A stretch of DNA of 53,231 nucleotides, from NCBI GenBank assembly GCA_024741835.1, contig JAENRP010000287.1, positions 4,437-57,667 of the forward strand, given 5' to 3'. Both the position numbers and the translations under genes were made by a program. Shown here piece by piece: positions 8,352 to 21,540 of the stretch (positions are counted from its first letter, which is position 1; every line of letters starts with the position of its first letter). The stretch is from Diplocarpon mali (lineage: Eukaryota > Ascomycota > Leotiomycetes > Helotiales > Drepanopezizaceae). The notes under the pieces are model-generated. The model was not told the origin of the DNA, made no database searches, and saw nothing but the letters and a program-made list of their open reading frames with translations.

Positions 8352-10844
8352 GGTGGTGGTGGTTAGCTATTGCTATCGCGTGCTGTGCTTCGAGGGTGTA
8401 CAGAAATTATTTCCAGGGCGGTATGGTTACGGCTGGGTATTGAAGCCATGTGTGCAACTAAGGACTGTACCAGCCGGAGATTGAGTTAAGTTGATTTGAA
8501 GAAATCTTGGATGGTTTTCTAATATCAATGTGAAGTCATCTGGAGCCCTCAATACTTTGAGGTTGTTACGCTATTTCTTGAGAGGTCAATTGTTCTCCAC
8601 TGCAGATCCGTTAATTATTTCCCGCTTCTACGTGACAGCATCAAAAGCCAAGGAAAGGAAAGAAGAAAGTATGCACACGTTAAATGCACTGAAGTACATT
8701 CGCAACGTTGTTTTCATCCCTCTGAGATTGTGTAATTGTGTCTGTATCCTATTGTTCCATGAACTACCAGCTCTAGTACAAATGATCGTTCTACATATGC
8801 TGTACCTTGCTCAATACCTCGACTCCGTAAGCGAGGGATCCCTTCCATTTCTGCTTTTACATGTTAATTTGTTTACTCCCGGCGTGAACTCGTAGGCGGC
8901 AGATGGCCATTAGGGATTCAGTTTGACGCCGAACTTTATTTAAAGAATTGAACACTTCTAAATTCTATTTCATTTCCATCATTACACAGCGCTGCATTTT
9001 CACATTGACCTTTGGGAAACGCTTCACTTGAATTGGTTCTCGCAGCCTAGGAGCCAGTACTAAAAGAGCATTTCTGCACTTCACATGCTCTCATCAATCA
9101 TGTATGATATATCAAATCCCAACCCTGCGGCCGTCAGCCTGCCTTTCATCCCCATCCCAATATCATGCAATGTGAGTTGTCCTCCGAGCTCAATGATCTT
9201 CGTATCGGTCCTTAAAACGCTATCCAATCCCTGGCCGCCTCCCCAAGGTGCAATTTGTACGACAAGGCCTCTCAAAGGTACGAGTATCCGTAGCGTTGAG
9301 GAGATCCTTCTATCTCTCTCAAAAATAACAAGCACCATTCGTAGTTGCTTCTTCTTCTATTTTTCTAGTCTCGGCCGCGATACTTGGGAGGTTGTCGTTC
9401 CCAAGTATTCGTTGGTAACGAGCAATAAGTAGCCATGTGACGCTCCGCTGACCCTCCGGATGCCAATGCCGTGAAGGCAGTCGTTTCAGCGTCTAAGGAC
9501 AGATAAATTAGGGACTCCTCGCCATTCCTCAATTTGCATGCAATTGAGAAGGTTGCCACAACAACAACGCCTATCTCGTGATACGCAGCGAGCCTGCGAT
9601 AGATAGGTTTCCGGTGGGCTCGGATGCTGGATGCCAGTGAGCGACGTCTTTGTACAACAATACAGATTAGCAAATTCGTGCCACGATTGCTTCTTTGCGA
9701 CTCAGCTGCATGCAACGAATTTTTGTCAATCTCAAGGTGGTCGTCAAGCAAGATCCAATTATGGCCGAGAAGGCAGGTCGGCAGCAATACTCAATGCCGC
9801 CCGTTGGAGCTCGTGCTTGTTTGTCATTACAACCGATTTGAGCTGATGTGCTCCCTGCATCAACAATGGGCGTCTGGAGTTGGCATCTGAACATCCTTGT
9901 TGTGCAGACACCGACAAGGCCATTTCTCTCCTTACATGCTCACTGACATTGCCCTCATGACATGCTCAATGACTATGTCCATCATAACAGCATGTGGCTG
10001 ACTCGCCTCGAAGTCTTTCGCTCACGTACTCGTATCTCCTCTCTGCCTCGGTTGCACTGGGTCCGGGGTCTCCTTCTGCCGTCGTACTGCAGCGGTCGCT
10101 TCGCAGATCCTGGATTGTTTTGATGTTCTGGCCCTGGCCCCTTGAAGATGTCTCGCAAAGCGTCCGCAGGCTGCTGCTGCAGCTACCCTACCGCAACTTC
10201 GAGCCGCCACCGCACGTATTGCATCTCAATAAATTTTCCGAACAGACGTACCCTCTCACAAGCCAAACTGTGGCGGCGACGGCGACGGCGACAGCGACGG
10301 AGCGGCCGGGGAGCAGGGGAGCAGCGAGAGATATCTGCCGGTATGCTTGACCTGCTCAAGTTAGTAGGGCCATGGGCCGGCGTGAACCCAAGAGTTTGGA
10401 CCCGAGCCAGACCAGCTTAGTGTGGCCCACAATCGCCCATCATACCGTGACTATCGGTAAGGTCAGGCAGGCAGACGTCGACAACCTCCGCTTCCTCTTC
10501 CTCTTTCTCTTCCTCTTCCACTACCTCTTCCTCTTCCTCTTCCTCTTCCTCTTCCACTACCTCTTCCTCTTCCTCTTCCTCCTCCTCCTCCTCCTCCTTA
10601 TCCTCCTCCCCGTCGTTTCTTGCAGTCGCTATCACTCTCTCCGAACTCCTCTACCATCAATCAGACCTTCCCACAAGTCCCCAACTCCCCAACTCCCAAC
10701 TTCCAACTCCCGACTCCCGACTCTTCCTTCACCAACCGCAAAAGAGAGATCAAGTCGAATCAAGCACTCCCCTTTGCCGCTATCCCTTTGCAGAGTGGCA
10801 ATCCCCGACTTGGAAGCCGTAAGATCATAGCCAGACCCAAAGCA
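8352..10844. other. 2.5-kb intergenic region
   Basis: Between divergent mrpl4 and the MFS gene. Open frames up to 140 aa (for example 9365-9787, minus) lack family features, introns and conserved motifs. A CT microsatellite lies just before the MFS gene. I see no gene here. Promoters of both flanking genes must lie at its ends. Confidence 0.55.
10494..10605. repeat. (TTCCTC)n / (CTC)n microsatellite
   Basis: About 110 bp of TTCCTC hexamers, interrupted twice by CACTACC, ending in CTC triplets. It lies about 240 bp upstream of the MFS start codon. The antisense frame gives a poly-Glu run and is not a gene. Confidence 0.9.
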
Positions 10845-12532
10845 ATGACCCTAACCATACAGAGATCGACCCGCGACCCCGAGAAATTCCCTACAGCTCA
10901 GTTGTTCCTCCTTGGTACTTCCGTCCCCCTTTTCCCCGTCCCCGTCCATGTCCCTGATCGTGCCAGTATCTCGTGTCTGGATAAGCCACGCAGTTTCCCG
11001 TCTCACAAGCTAACAAGTTGCGGTTCACAGCTATTGTGCGACTGGCAGAGCCTATTGCTCTGACGTCTATCTTTCCCTATGCCTGGCCCCTCGTTAAGAA
11101 GTTTCATGTCGGAGACGAAAGCAATGCCTCGTTCTACGCCGGCCTCCTCATCTCTGCGTTCGCGTTGGCAGAGTCGTTGACGGGCATGTTCTGGGGGGCA
11201 TTCAGCGATACGGTCGGACGAAAGCCTGTGTTGCTGCTGGGATGCGCTGGAACCATTCTCTCCATGATCGTCGTAGGCTTCTCTTCGAATATTTGGATGG
11301 CCTTGGCAGGCAGAGCACTTGGCGGGTTTCTTAATGGCAACATAGGCGTTATTCAGACCATGGTCGCTGAGTTGGTCACAAAGCCCGAACATGAACCAAG
11401 AGCATACTGCGTCATGCCCTTTGTCTGGTCGATTGGAACAATTATTGGCCCGGCTCTCGGTGGCACTTTCGCCGATCCTGCGACCAACTTCCCCAACACT
11501 TTCTCCCAAGAGGGGCTTTTTGGACGGTATCCCTATCTGTTGCCAAACTTGCTTTGCTCCAGCCTGTTGATCGTCAGTATCCTTGCCGGCTACTTCCTTC
11601 TCGAAGAGACCCATCCGGACATGCAACCGCGAGTCAATTTGCCAGAAACAACATACGTTTCGGACGAGACTCCTCTGATTGGCACCGCGGACGCCATGAA
11701 AATGCCAGCCGTCGATCTCCGCGCCGAGAACTACGGCACGATAAATAGCAGCAATGAGCGTGTCTGGCGACACACCAACAAGAAGACCAATTGCAACTGC
11801 AATTCTAGAATCTTCAACCCCCGGGTTGCAGCCTTGATCGCCGCTCTGGGAATTTTCACGTACCACAGCATGACTTACGATCACTTGCTCCCCATATTCC
11901 TTGAAGACGAGCGTGGCTCTATTTCCATCTCCTCCGCCCTCGCTCATTTCAACCCGTTCCACGTGCCCGGCGGCCTCGGCCTCACCATCCCGCAAGTTGG
12001 CTTCATAATATCCATGAATGGCATTGTTGCCCTCTTCGTCCAAGCCGTCATCTTCCCGTTCGCAGCGGCACGGTTAGGGATTCATAAGCTCTTCGTCATC
12101 GTCTCCCTCCTGCACCCAGTCTCCTATATCACCATGCCCTACTTGATCTACCTCCCTCCCTCCTCCCTGATGCTGGGTATCTACATCTGCCTCACAATTC
12201 GCAATATGCTCTCTATAATTGCATACCCGGTTCTGCTGATCCTCCTCAAAGAAGCAACGCCCAGTCCTGGCGTGCTGGGCAGGGTCAACGGGCTTGCTGC
12301 TAGCGCAGGAGCAGCATGCCGGACTATAGCGCCGCCTGTGTCGGGTTTTCTTTACACGCTCGGCTCGAGAATGGAATTCACTGGGTTGGCGTGGTATGGC
12401 AGTGCGTTTGTGGCAGCTGTGGGCGCGCTGCAGTGTTTTTCTGTTAAAAGAGAGAAGCAGGATGTGGATGAGGAGTGGAAGCACAATGCAGCCTCTCCGG
12501 GTACTCCTACGGCGCATCAAGTTGTATCTTAG
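10845..12532 (+). CDS. Major facilitator superfamily transporter (YCR023C/ZRT-like group)
   Basis: Membrane transporter, substrate unknown. Two exons, 10845-10914 and 11031-12532, encoding 523 aa. The 116-bp intron has GTACTT, a CTAAC branch point and CACAG. Joining restores the family's N-terminal signature FPTAQLFLLAIVRLAEPIA. Further features are a DTVGRKPVLLLG loop (MFS motif A, between helices 2 and 3), the GRALGGFLNGNIGV helix, and EETHPD after helix 6. A long hydrophilic loop of about 90 residues comes before helix 7, and the C-terminus is charged. About 12 helices can be traced. The start is the first in-frame ATG after an upstream stretch without one. It resembles tetracycline-resistance-type fungal MFS proteins related to yeast YCR023C. 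Convergent with the BTB-like gene. Confidence 0.88.
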
Positions 12533-13845
12533 TACTGATATTTGCTTTATCCTCTGCGAGAACGGATATGTGGGTTGAGTTTTCGGCGCGGTAGAAGAAA
12601 TAAAACGGCGCTCGGGTCTGGTTCGTAGCTTAATTTCCTCGACTAAGCATGTGTGCCGACTGGCTGCGTCTGGATTCTTTGTATATAGTTCTTTAGAACT
12701 CTCACGCTATCTTTAACATAGACCACTGCCAGGAAGACCGAACGGAAGTGAGGCTGGGAAGTAGGAAATTCAAAGGTGATTGTAAAATACTCTTTACTGC
12801 ATAATGCATTGGCCGGCTAGGTAGTCTCTCGATGACTCGACTAGAAATATTGGTCGCTAATAGCAACTATACATCTTTACAGACTTATGCTCGTGCTCCT
12901 TAACTTCGAACACTTAATCCCTGAGCACAAACCATCAAGTCTCATGAGCAGATGTTCAGGCAATGCATTCGGAGCGCCATGTATACGAAGGTCTGCGCTG
13001 CTCTGTAAGTCCATAGCAGGACGTGAGTCCGGTCTAGCTCGTCGTGACTCTGATTTTCGGTACTCTCTGCTCTGCTCCGCTTGGGTGGCGGCGACTTCGC
13101 CGCATGTCCCCTCGCCAGGCGTGGAAAGGGAGACATTGAGCGGCTGGTTCCTTTACTTCTCGTTTCTCGACAGCCATTCTGACAGTGTACGACAGAGCAC
13201 ACACATGCCGAACGTGCGTCCGCGAGGAAAAGTCGATCAAGATCTGGAAATCGCTTGGCTAGGCGAGAGCAGGGCTTGGCGCTTCAAAGTCAACACCCGA
13301 GGGCCAGGGAGGATATGGCGGTGGGGTTTCGCGTCTCGAACCCTCTGCGGCCTATGGGTTCTGCTTGGAGGGAAGACCCGAGATCTGAGGGCTAAGCGGG
13401 TGTTGTTTCGGCAGACGAGGGAGGAGGGGGGCCAGGTGGAAGGGAGATGTAGATGGGGATGGAGATGCTACAACGCAGCAGTGCATGTGCTCGCGAGGTC
13501 AAGCAGGTTCTTGCGGCAACGCTGTGCAGGGGGATGATGTATGGAGGCGGATTTACAATTTCACCCTCGTGGAATGCGCACCATCGACTCAAGTGGAAAG
13601 CTGTTCCGTCTGCCCTGGGGTGAGAGCATGCACGATGCAGCTGGTTTCAAATGCCGCAGAGATCTCAGGATCTACGTGCCTTGCGGCTTGACTACCATGC
13701 GTGTTATCTCACGCCATAGCACCTCCAACTCATCGCATCCGGGTATTTCAAGTCAGCAGGAGTCTCTTCGACTCATACCGAACCGCCAGGATCATCAGCC
13801 TTCGCCTGCTCTTCGGCCCATTCTACACGCACGATCAGCATCGCC
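12533..13845. other. 1.3-kb convergent intergenic region
   Basis: Between the 3' ends of the MFS and BTB-like genes. A 216-codon frame at 12887-13537 (+) has no recognisable motif and many unfavourable codons, so I do not call it. Confidence 0.5.
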
Positions 13846-14593
13846 TCAAGCCTCGAGTACCGGCGCCAACTGACCAATAACATTCTTCGGAACCCTCAGC
13901 TCCGCATACCTCGACGGGTTACTCTCCCCCAAATCCCCAGTCAGCTGCCACAACCGCTTGACCACGAAATCCAACTTCGCCGCTCCCCCGAGCTCGTAGC
14001 ACGGATAAAGCAGGCTTCGCAGAACATCGCTCCTCAGCGTCCCCAGCAGCGGAAACATCTTCGCCCACCACGTCTCAAACCACGGGTTCAGCCTGTGCAG
14101 CGGCAGGCCGTGGTGGAGACCGAATGCTAACGCATACCAGACTTCTTCGATCGGAAGCAGGTGTTGGGCGGCCGTGACGGCATTGTGGAAGACGGAGAGC
14201 CAGAGGTGGACGCTGGCGACCGTGTACCCCGTGACAACCTGGCGAGAAGGGCCGCTGTAGGTGCTGGCCATGGAGGCGGGCAGAGCTTTGAGGGAGATGC
14301 TGAAGCTGGCTCTCTGGAGGACGGGGCCCAGCGTTGTGGAGGCGGCCGAGGAGTCGTGCTCGACGACGTCGATGGTGCCGTCAATGGGGAGTTTGGGGTT
14401 GATCGTCTCGATGGTGTGCGGCTACATACGTTTCCTGTTAAATCTGGGCGGACGGTGGGCGGAGGAGGCCTACGAGGGAGCGCGATGTGGCAGCGGGAGC
14501 TGCAGCGGGACCCGAAGCTTTTGGATTCGGTAGCCTGGAAGGTTTGCGTGAGAGCTGGGCTTCCTTGGAACGAGACTTCGGACGAGATGCCAT
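13846..14593 (-). CDS. BTB-related hypothetical protein
   Basis: Two exons on the minus strand, 14474-14593 and 13846-14421, encoding 231 aa. The 52-bp intron has GTAGGC and ATGTAG ends in phase 0. Exon 1 is a basic, Ser/Pro/Ala-rich N-terminus starting MASRPKSRSKEAQLSRKP. Exon 2 starts with a short acidic segment (IDGTIDVVEHDSS). Then come VWYALAFGLHHGLPLHRLNPWFETWW, LLYPCYELGGAAKLDFVVKRL and ESNPSRYAELRVPKNVIGQL. That order (cell-type segment, WF.WW, YPxxxxxxAKxF, NPxxY, LPxxII) resembles the helical second half of fungal BTB/POZ proteins that often read WFxKWY, LYPxWxFxHAKxF. A canonical BTB core is short or absent. If right, it would be a protein-interaction factor; function unknown. It might also be a degraded copy. 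Confidence 0.6.
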
Positions 14594-17500
14594 GATTCCG
14601 GAACGATCGCGACGAGAAACGATGAGTGGTTTCCGGCTTCTCTAGAGGGGATCGTTCGACGAGTCAGTGAGATTAGCACGTGTTGCTGTGATGTGTAGAA
14701 GTCCAACTAGGCAGGGTGTTCGAACATTGTTCGTGACCGTACACGGCCCCAAGTCGCGATGTTTTGGATTGAAACGGCAAACTGCATTTGAGGGGGGGGT
14801 CCAAAGGAAAAACATGTTCGATTTTCCAGGAGTAGGAGCGTCTCGGTTGGTCAACCAGATGAGCAGCTGAGCTCTTTCTCGAATGTTCTGCTGTGTGAGG
14901 AAATATACTTTCGCGCTCGCCGTGAATCGAATCTCTTGAAGAAGCCAGCTTGATACTAACCGTGTCCATCTAGTAAAAGGGTTCTCGTCGATACGGTGAA
15001 ATCAGCTTTTTACTATGCATATTGCGACGTTCGGCTCCCGCAGTGTATTGCTTGGTATGAAGAGCTCGGCATGTGAGACTGCGACCGCGGAACCGCCCAT
15101 GCGACTGATCGTTCGAGACACTGCTATCTGGAAGCCGGATTCGTGATCGCTACTCATTGTCTGTTGCCATGAATCTGCGTTGTTGATGCGGATTCTATGT
15201 ATAGAAAGGGTGGCGAGAAACGAGAACCGTAGGTCTCGATCTCCTTGCGGGCAGGATCTCGCTGCTCCATCTCCTCAATGTACGCATCCACTCTTGCAGG
15301 CTCGCCCGTGTAAAAGCAGTACCAGTTATTGTGGCCACGGCCTCAAAACCACTTGTTTGATTTTCATCGATACTCAGATCCCCGTAACCTCGTTTCGTTG
15401 GGGGTGAAGTAGTCTTGCTGCTTGTCTATTGCCAGACTTAGAACCGATATTTCCAAGCAAGTCGAACAAACTCCATCCTAGTACGTTCTGAGATTGCCAT
15501 GAATATCCTTGATATGCTGGCCTTGGAGGCCTTCTTTTTGCAGTCATGGCGCGCACCCCTGACTCTGATGTACGTTCGTCTCGCATCGGCAACCTTTGTG
15601 CTCGTGATGAAGCCAAAACTTGGTCGAGATACGCATATCTGTGCACATATGAATCAATAGAATGCTCTGGGTCGGGGGATGCCGAGCAGCTTATCACTCA
15701 GTCCCATGATAATATTGCAGGCATTGACTTGATCTGCAAGCATCCATCAGCACGAGAATATCTTGTGACGTACCTTATGACTGGATTCGAGCGATGCAAG
15801 TCCCATTGACGGGCTGAGTTTATTTCTTGGACATTCCTATCAGGGAGAATGGACGGACCTCGTCACCGCAGCGAAATGTACGCAGCGATCAAGGACTACG
15901 GTGGGGAACACGAGTGACTTGAGGCCCTCGAATCGAGGAATTTCATAGCAATCGACTCTGATCACCCCGTGTCAAACCACGCTCGGATTTTCTTTAGCTG
16001 CAAGTCACAAGACGAGTCAGATTTGATTGCATTCTAGACCTCCAGGATGGGAATGGATAACTGGTCCTCGGTGACGGCCTATACTGAATGCGGAGCAAGA
16101 ATTTGATGCTGATCATTGTGTACTCATTGAGATTTCCGCTTTGCTTTATGTCCGCGCGTCGTTCTTGGAGTATCGTCCGTGGTAATGAGTTGAAACTACT
16201 TACTGGAGATGTTTCGCACCGTTGGGTTTGAGACCCTGAATTGAACAGTTTGTAAGGTGGACACTCTGATTGATAACTGTCTTCCTCGACTATGTGCTCA
16301 TACTTGATAAAAGTAATTGTCCGATCTCTATGAATTTCAGCCTTGAAGTATCTCATAACGCCAAAGGGTGGACTATAAAGAGTTGTATTATTTAGCTTGG
16401 GCATAGGATTGTTCAGACGAACCGTCAGGGTCGACGCTACAGTCTACGCAGAAATCTGTGGATCACCAGCCTATATTAACCTCGCACTAAATCGAAGGAA
16501 CGGATGGAAAACGTACCAGGTTTATACTTGTGCAAGAAATGTTTATAATGCTTTCCATTAGCTGTGGAGCAAGAGCAGGATCTACTAACAGCTACAAGTC
16601 CCTAATATCTATCGTAGTTGTTCAAGTTGAAGGTTACTGATCGCCGAAATCTTGAAATAAGACCGCGAGGAGCAGTTTCAAATACTAAGACAAGGGAAAG
16701 AGAAAGAAAAATCCTGAAAGTTGATGTGTTGTGGAGCTCTCAGAACATTGAAGAGGTAGAAGATGTTGGGAGCGAGTGCAGCTAAGGTGAAGCTTGAAGA
16801 AAGAAAACCAACATCTGGGGAAACTATGGAATAGAGAATAGAATTTATATAAAGCCGTCTCCATCTCTACTGTCCTTGGTCCATGAAATCTCTCCGCATT
16901 AAATGCATACCAAGGTAACCTCGTGTTTTTTGCTTGCTGTGGCCAGCCAATCTCCGGTTCAGACACTTATTAAGCCCGCCAGATTCCTACAACATCTCCC
17001 TTCCCCATATCCGCCCAACGTCAAACAGAATAATCATCACAAGTTCAGACAATTCTTAATACAATCCACTTCCCAGCCTCGCTTAGCACCGAAGCGAAAA
17101 CAACAAACCAGGATTCGGAGACTTTATAAGAACTCCACTTCTCGGAAGACAATAAGAAGAGAGAAGGATGGGTACAGCACAGCATATCAGAAAGAGAAAA
17201 AATAGTTACTGAAGCGCATATGTCATTACGGCAAGTGAATAAACCTTCTGGAATAAAAACGAATAGCTACGTAAGCGAAATAAAACAATCGAAACCAATG
17301 AGCCTATGTAAAAATGGCTATTGACTAATACTAAGCCGAGAAACTCTATCACTGCTTTAGAGTTTGGCAAAGGGTGTAGGAATCCGTAGGCTTAGTATAA
17401 CAAATAGCCCTCTGAATAGTAAGCTTAACGAGGTTAAAGAATAGAAGAAGAATAGTGGTTTATTAAGAGTCGGATTTTCCAAGGAGTTAAAAGAGGGTTA

Positions 17501-17730
17501 TACTTTATGAACTGGTGTCATATTTAGGCTTATTGAATAGCAGATATTAAATCAAATTGTGACCTCTATTGCTATTTATCCTATCTTGTCCTATTTCTCT
17601 ACTTCTCTTCCTATTATCCTATCGCAAGCGTTATTACAGAAAGGTTATTAGTAGTAGATCAATAGTAAAAACTCTGCAAAAGCGGTCGTAGCCTAATGAA
17701 AAATTTCTCCTTAACTTATTATAATTTAAT

Positions 17731-17850
17731 CCCAGCTTTATAGACTCTCCTATAGTAAAGTATAATTATACAAGTGACTTATCGCTATTAAAGGAGTCTA
17801 TAGGTTCGTTGGGGATATCGTATACAGGTGTTGAGTCTTTGTCCCTTTGA
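17731..17850 (+). repeat. Dispersed repeat R2, copy 1 (heavily mutated)
   Basis: Shares with 20757-20885 the order CAGCT..AGACTCT, AAAG.A.TCT, TTCG and ACAGGTGTTGAGTC. This copy has T or A where the other has C or G (for example GATATCGTATACAGG against CACCGCGTACAGG). It is therefore probably a RIP-altered transposon remnant. Confidence 0.55.
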
Positions 17851-20159
17851 AAATAGGTTCTTAAGTCTGGATAGTTCACGTATCTAACTTGAAATCCTTT
17901 AGTTATGAATATATTTATGGTTTTATAAATGGGTTGAAAACAAGCAAAAAATCAAAGTTCTATTGAATTTTATATAGCTCAGTATCTGGGCGATCCTCTA
18001 CTAGATACATGCTTACAGGATTTTTTATTTCGCAGACACCATAGCTTGCAACCTATTCATCAATACTCCACCCATCATTGAGGGCGATTGCTACGAAAGT
18101 CCGTATAATATTGAGTTTTAATGTTCGAGAAATTATTTTGAGGTTCAAATACTTAAGGCTGACTAGATCATATGAAGGCTGAGCTTTATATTAGAGCTAT
18201 TTTACTCTCGATTTTTGAAAATTACAGACATGAGTTTAGACCTAGTTATCAATATCCATCACGAATGGCAATAACTACTTAGGGTATCAAGCTGTACTGT
18301 ACTCTTGGAAACGGCATTTTAAAGCTCGAACCCTAGAAGCTAAATGGATAGATGTAAAGGCTAGGCTTTCACTAATGCTATGCTGGCTTGAACTTCGTCG
18401 TTGAGTGATCAGAGGTATATAAAAACTAGCGAAAATTTACTTTTATCAGTGAGAATATAATCCGTAATGGCTGAGTCCTCCTCGAAATTGGTTGTAGATC
18501 GCTGTGTTTCAATTCTTAGCTCAAGGCGTCTGCGAGATTGAGAAATCGGCACTCCCTTCATCTTTCTTTCGATTTCGGCGGATAATAACCAGGGTAGAAA
18601 CCCACTGAAGATTGAGATTTCTGGCCATTGACCAGCTAGCAAGCGATACGAACACTTTGAACGTTGATTTTTACTTTGAAGATCAAAGCTTTGCATATTT
18701 GCAAGCTCTGATTCGATGTTTCGAGTTGGTTTCTTCAAACCTCGTATATGGTAGATCCGGGTTCTAGCTATATACCTCTTGGCATTTGATTCTCAAAAGT
18801 ATATTCCTCTTTCTCGGGTAGTCGAATACTAATTAGTGGAGTTTTCGATCTACCGTGCGTGGATTTACAGTTAAAAAGGATTAGCTCGTCGGTGATTTTT
18901 CAAAAGCATACGAAAATCAATTTAAAATATGCGTCCATGTCCACACAAAAGCGAGACTTCTATTTTCAGTAATAATCGTTGTTATCAGGAAGATTAATTC
19001 CCTGTTGAAGTATGCCATCGATCAGGGAGCTTTTTTCCATAATCGCAGCGAAGCCAATAAGAAAAGGAGTATGGAGAAGATATCGTAATTGTCCCGGAGC
19101 TTGATACTGTGACATTTCTGGTTCAAGTTTTGGCAACGACCAACATTGCGATACTTAATGATTTCAGGGATAGAATGAATATGTCAAACAAGATCTAGAC
19201 ACCAAATTGCAAGCAAGAAGATTGTGATCTACAACATGGATAAACCGTTTTTTGAGAAGAAGAGGAAAAAGTGTTCTGTGAAACTCTACTTCTCATTTGC
19301 CCCCGAAGACAAAATAGGTAGAAAAGCTACTCATCAATCCCTTCACAATACTGTTGAGAAAAGAACCACTCGGGGCATAAACGTGTGCTTTAGGCTTCAA
19401 AGTATCATTCCAAAGCTTGAATCATCAAAGCAAGCTATCTAATACGAAGGCTATGTCTTTTTGAAAGCTATCCTGGCTTTAAAGATGTGTTGAAGTTTTG
19501 AATCAATCAATTAATATGTATTTCTACATGTGATATTCCAATTGTGAAGAGAGATCGTCGTTTTCCGAGTTTTTGGTTGTCTTACAAAGTAGAGTAGAGA
19601 CAAGCCAAAAGGGTTCTTAGCCAAGTTATCTTTGAGGGAAAAAAAGTAATAGCGAGTCGCAATACATGTTGGTTCGACCCGAGCAGGCATTATCCCTGCA
19701 GTTGATAGATAAGAGTGGTTCTGTGATTTCCTAAAATGGTCCTGATATTCGGAGTAAGGGCAACAACTTTGTAAGATTAACTCCGAGTATAACGGAGGTC
19801 CCTCCTTCTAGTACGGTGGATTAAAACCATGGCAAAAACCAAGAACTCTACCCGCTTGGAATAGCAAGCGAGGCCGTCCAACGCGTTAAAACTTGAAGGG
19901 AGACAAAAGTAGGTTGCTATCATAGGAAGGTTCTTTTTCCGCGTATTAATACCACGCACCGGACAATATTCTGGCTATACAGCTTCTAGTATCTGTATCT
20001 TGATCGCTATCTGAAAGCATATATGACCATAGGCGAGCGATTTGTGTGTTCTAGGATCTACTGCACTCAAGGAAAGAGAGTATGCTATGGTACGGCGGTT
20101 TTCTTTTATCCTTTGCCAACAGGGGGGGCCTAGGCATTCGAACTCCCATACCTTGTAAA

Positions 20160-20600
20160 TCTTGTGATGCTCACAATTCTTATTATTCTTCTTTTTCCCC
20201 TTACATATGCTATAACAGTTCTAAACTATATATCGTATGCAAGGAACGCTGGAATCGGGTTGGTTATAAGAATAAACTAGAATAAAAACACCTTGAACTT
20301 ATCATCTAGCTTTTTATACTTTTAATAAACCTCAATTATTTAGTCAAGAGTCTAAGCTATACCTTGGTCAATATTTATATTCTCTAGGCCTTATGCGCAT
20401 ACATTCTCAAAGAGGTGCTGAAGTAGGTAAAGTTACCTTGAGTTTCTTCTCCTAAAATAAGCCTTCCCTTCTAATACCAGCTATTTATTTGATTAAGTTA
20501 AGCGTCTCACTATTTAGCAGTAGCTATTGATCGTATTCATCTTCATTACCTTTTAGATTTTAAAGGTAAATCTTGAATACCATAACCTGTCTTTTCTGCT
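20160..20600 (+). repeat. Dispersed repeat R1, copy 1
   Basis: Alignable by eye with 29870-30262 on the same strand. Shared landmarks in order are an ACGCT segment, a GAAAACTAG-like word, TTTATAC, AAGAG.CTA..CTATACC, AAAATAAGCC and CTATTTAGCAG..GCTAT. This copy is more AT-rich at variable sites (CAGTAGCTATTG where the other has CAGCGGCTATCG). Confidence 0.6.
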
Positions 20601-20756
20601 CTTATCTATTATTGAGCCTTTCCTCTCATTGAAGGGTTATGGTTATCTAAACCGAGAGTACGCAAGTTAAGGTCGAAAGTAAAGGGTATTTAAGGAAGAT
20701 TTAGTGAAAACATCTCATTTAGAACCTTTGAGAAGTCCTAGCTTTATCTAACTTAA

Positions 20757-20885
20757 GATTTGATATTTCGCATCCAAAGGACTTGATCTCAGCTCTGCAG
20801 ACTCTTTAGAATCTAAAGAATCTGCAGATTCGCAGGAGACACCGCGTACAGGTGTTGAGTCGTCGTCTCCCTTGTAATTCTTAAA
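20757..20885 (+). repeat. Dispersed repeat R2, copy 2, with 33-bp near-palindrome
   Basis: Least mutated copy of R2. The span 20795-20827 is a near-perfect inverted repeat: CTGCAGA at both ends, 15 of 16 arm pairs, one central base. Read on the minus strand it is open and ends in a stop near 20757, with an Asp/Ser/Glu-rich tail (GDDDSTPVRGVS, DSLDSKESAEL). It could therefore be the 3' coding end of a transposon protein; the family is not recognised. Confidence 0.55.
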
Positions 20886-21540
20886 GCTCTTGTAACGTTC
20901 AATAGTAATTTCTTTGTTGTTACACAAACATTTCAAACATATTCTAGCCCAGCAGCTATCACTTTTGCATATTTCTTGTTTCGTGGCTGACCTGTAAAGG
21001 AAAAGGGAAGGTACTAATGAAACCAATGTCTCGTACTCCAATGCCGTATAAGTCTTGCAAATCCCCAAAAGAAACCATTAAGTCCAAAGCCACAGCAGCC
21101 CTTTGAAGAGATTCTCCACCAGCGGCTAGCGATTTCTCAACTGCTTTCTCTTGTTGCAACTGATCTACAAGGAAAATGGTTTACTATGGCACAGCGCGTA
21201 AGTATTGGTACTTATCAACAGGGATCAAAAAAGGAAGGGTAAGACGCCTCGCTTAATGGAGTAGTATATCGTGACACGGCTTCAATTATGTGATTTACAA
21301 TGATTTCTACTTGTTTTAAACCTAAACACTGAAACCGTATCGCTTGGTCACTTCAAGATGTAAAGGGTGCGTCTTATCTACCTCCTTGACCTGGGTATAG
21401 ATTTGATCTGTATTGCTGCTATGAACATTCAGTTCCATACAGAATCTAAAATAAAAAAGTGTTGAATGCACTATTTATGTTTGAGTTAGGAGGTCTCCAT
21501 ATCTCCCCCAGTCCCGCTTTCGATTGACGGTTAGGACCAC

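Noticed and set aside
9365..9787. 140-codon minus-strand frame
   Set aside because: No recognisable feature and no neighbouring exons.
11003..12043. 346-codon frame antisense to the MFS gene
   Set aside because: Shadow of the transporter exon with hydrophilic nonsense composition.
12887..13537. 216-codon frame on the + strand
   Set aside because: No motif, helix or conserved pattern, and no promoter or splice support.
15546..15809. 87-codon frame with fairly protein-like composition
   Set aside because: Isolated in repeat-rich DNA, no family recognised, no supporting exon; could be chance.
19640..19690. tRNA-like TTCGACC B-box sequence
   Set aside because: No paired T stem, D arm or acceptor stem could be drawn around it.
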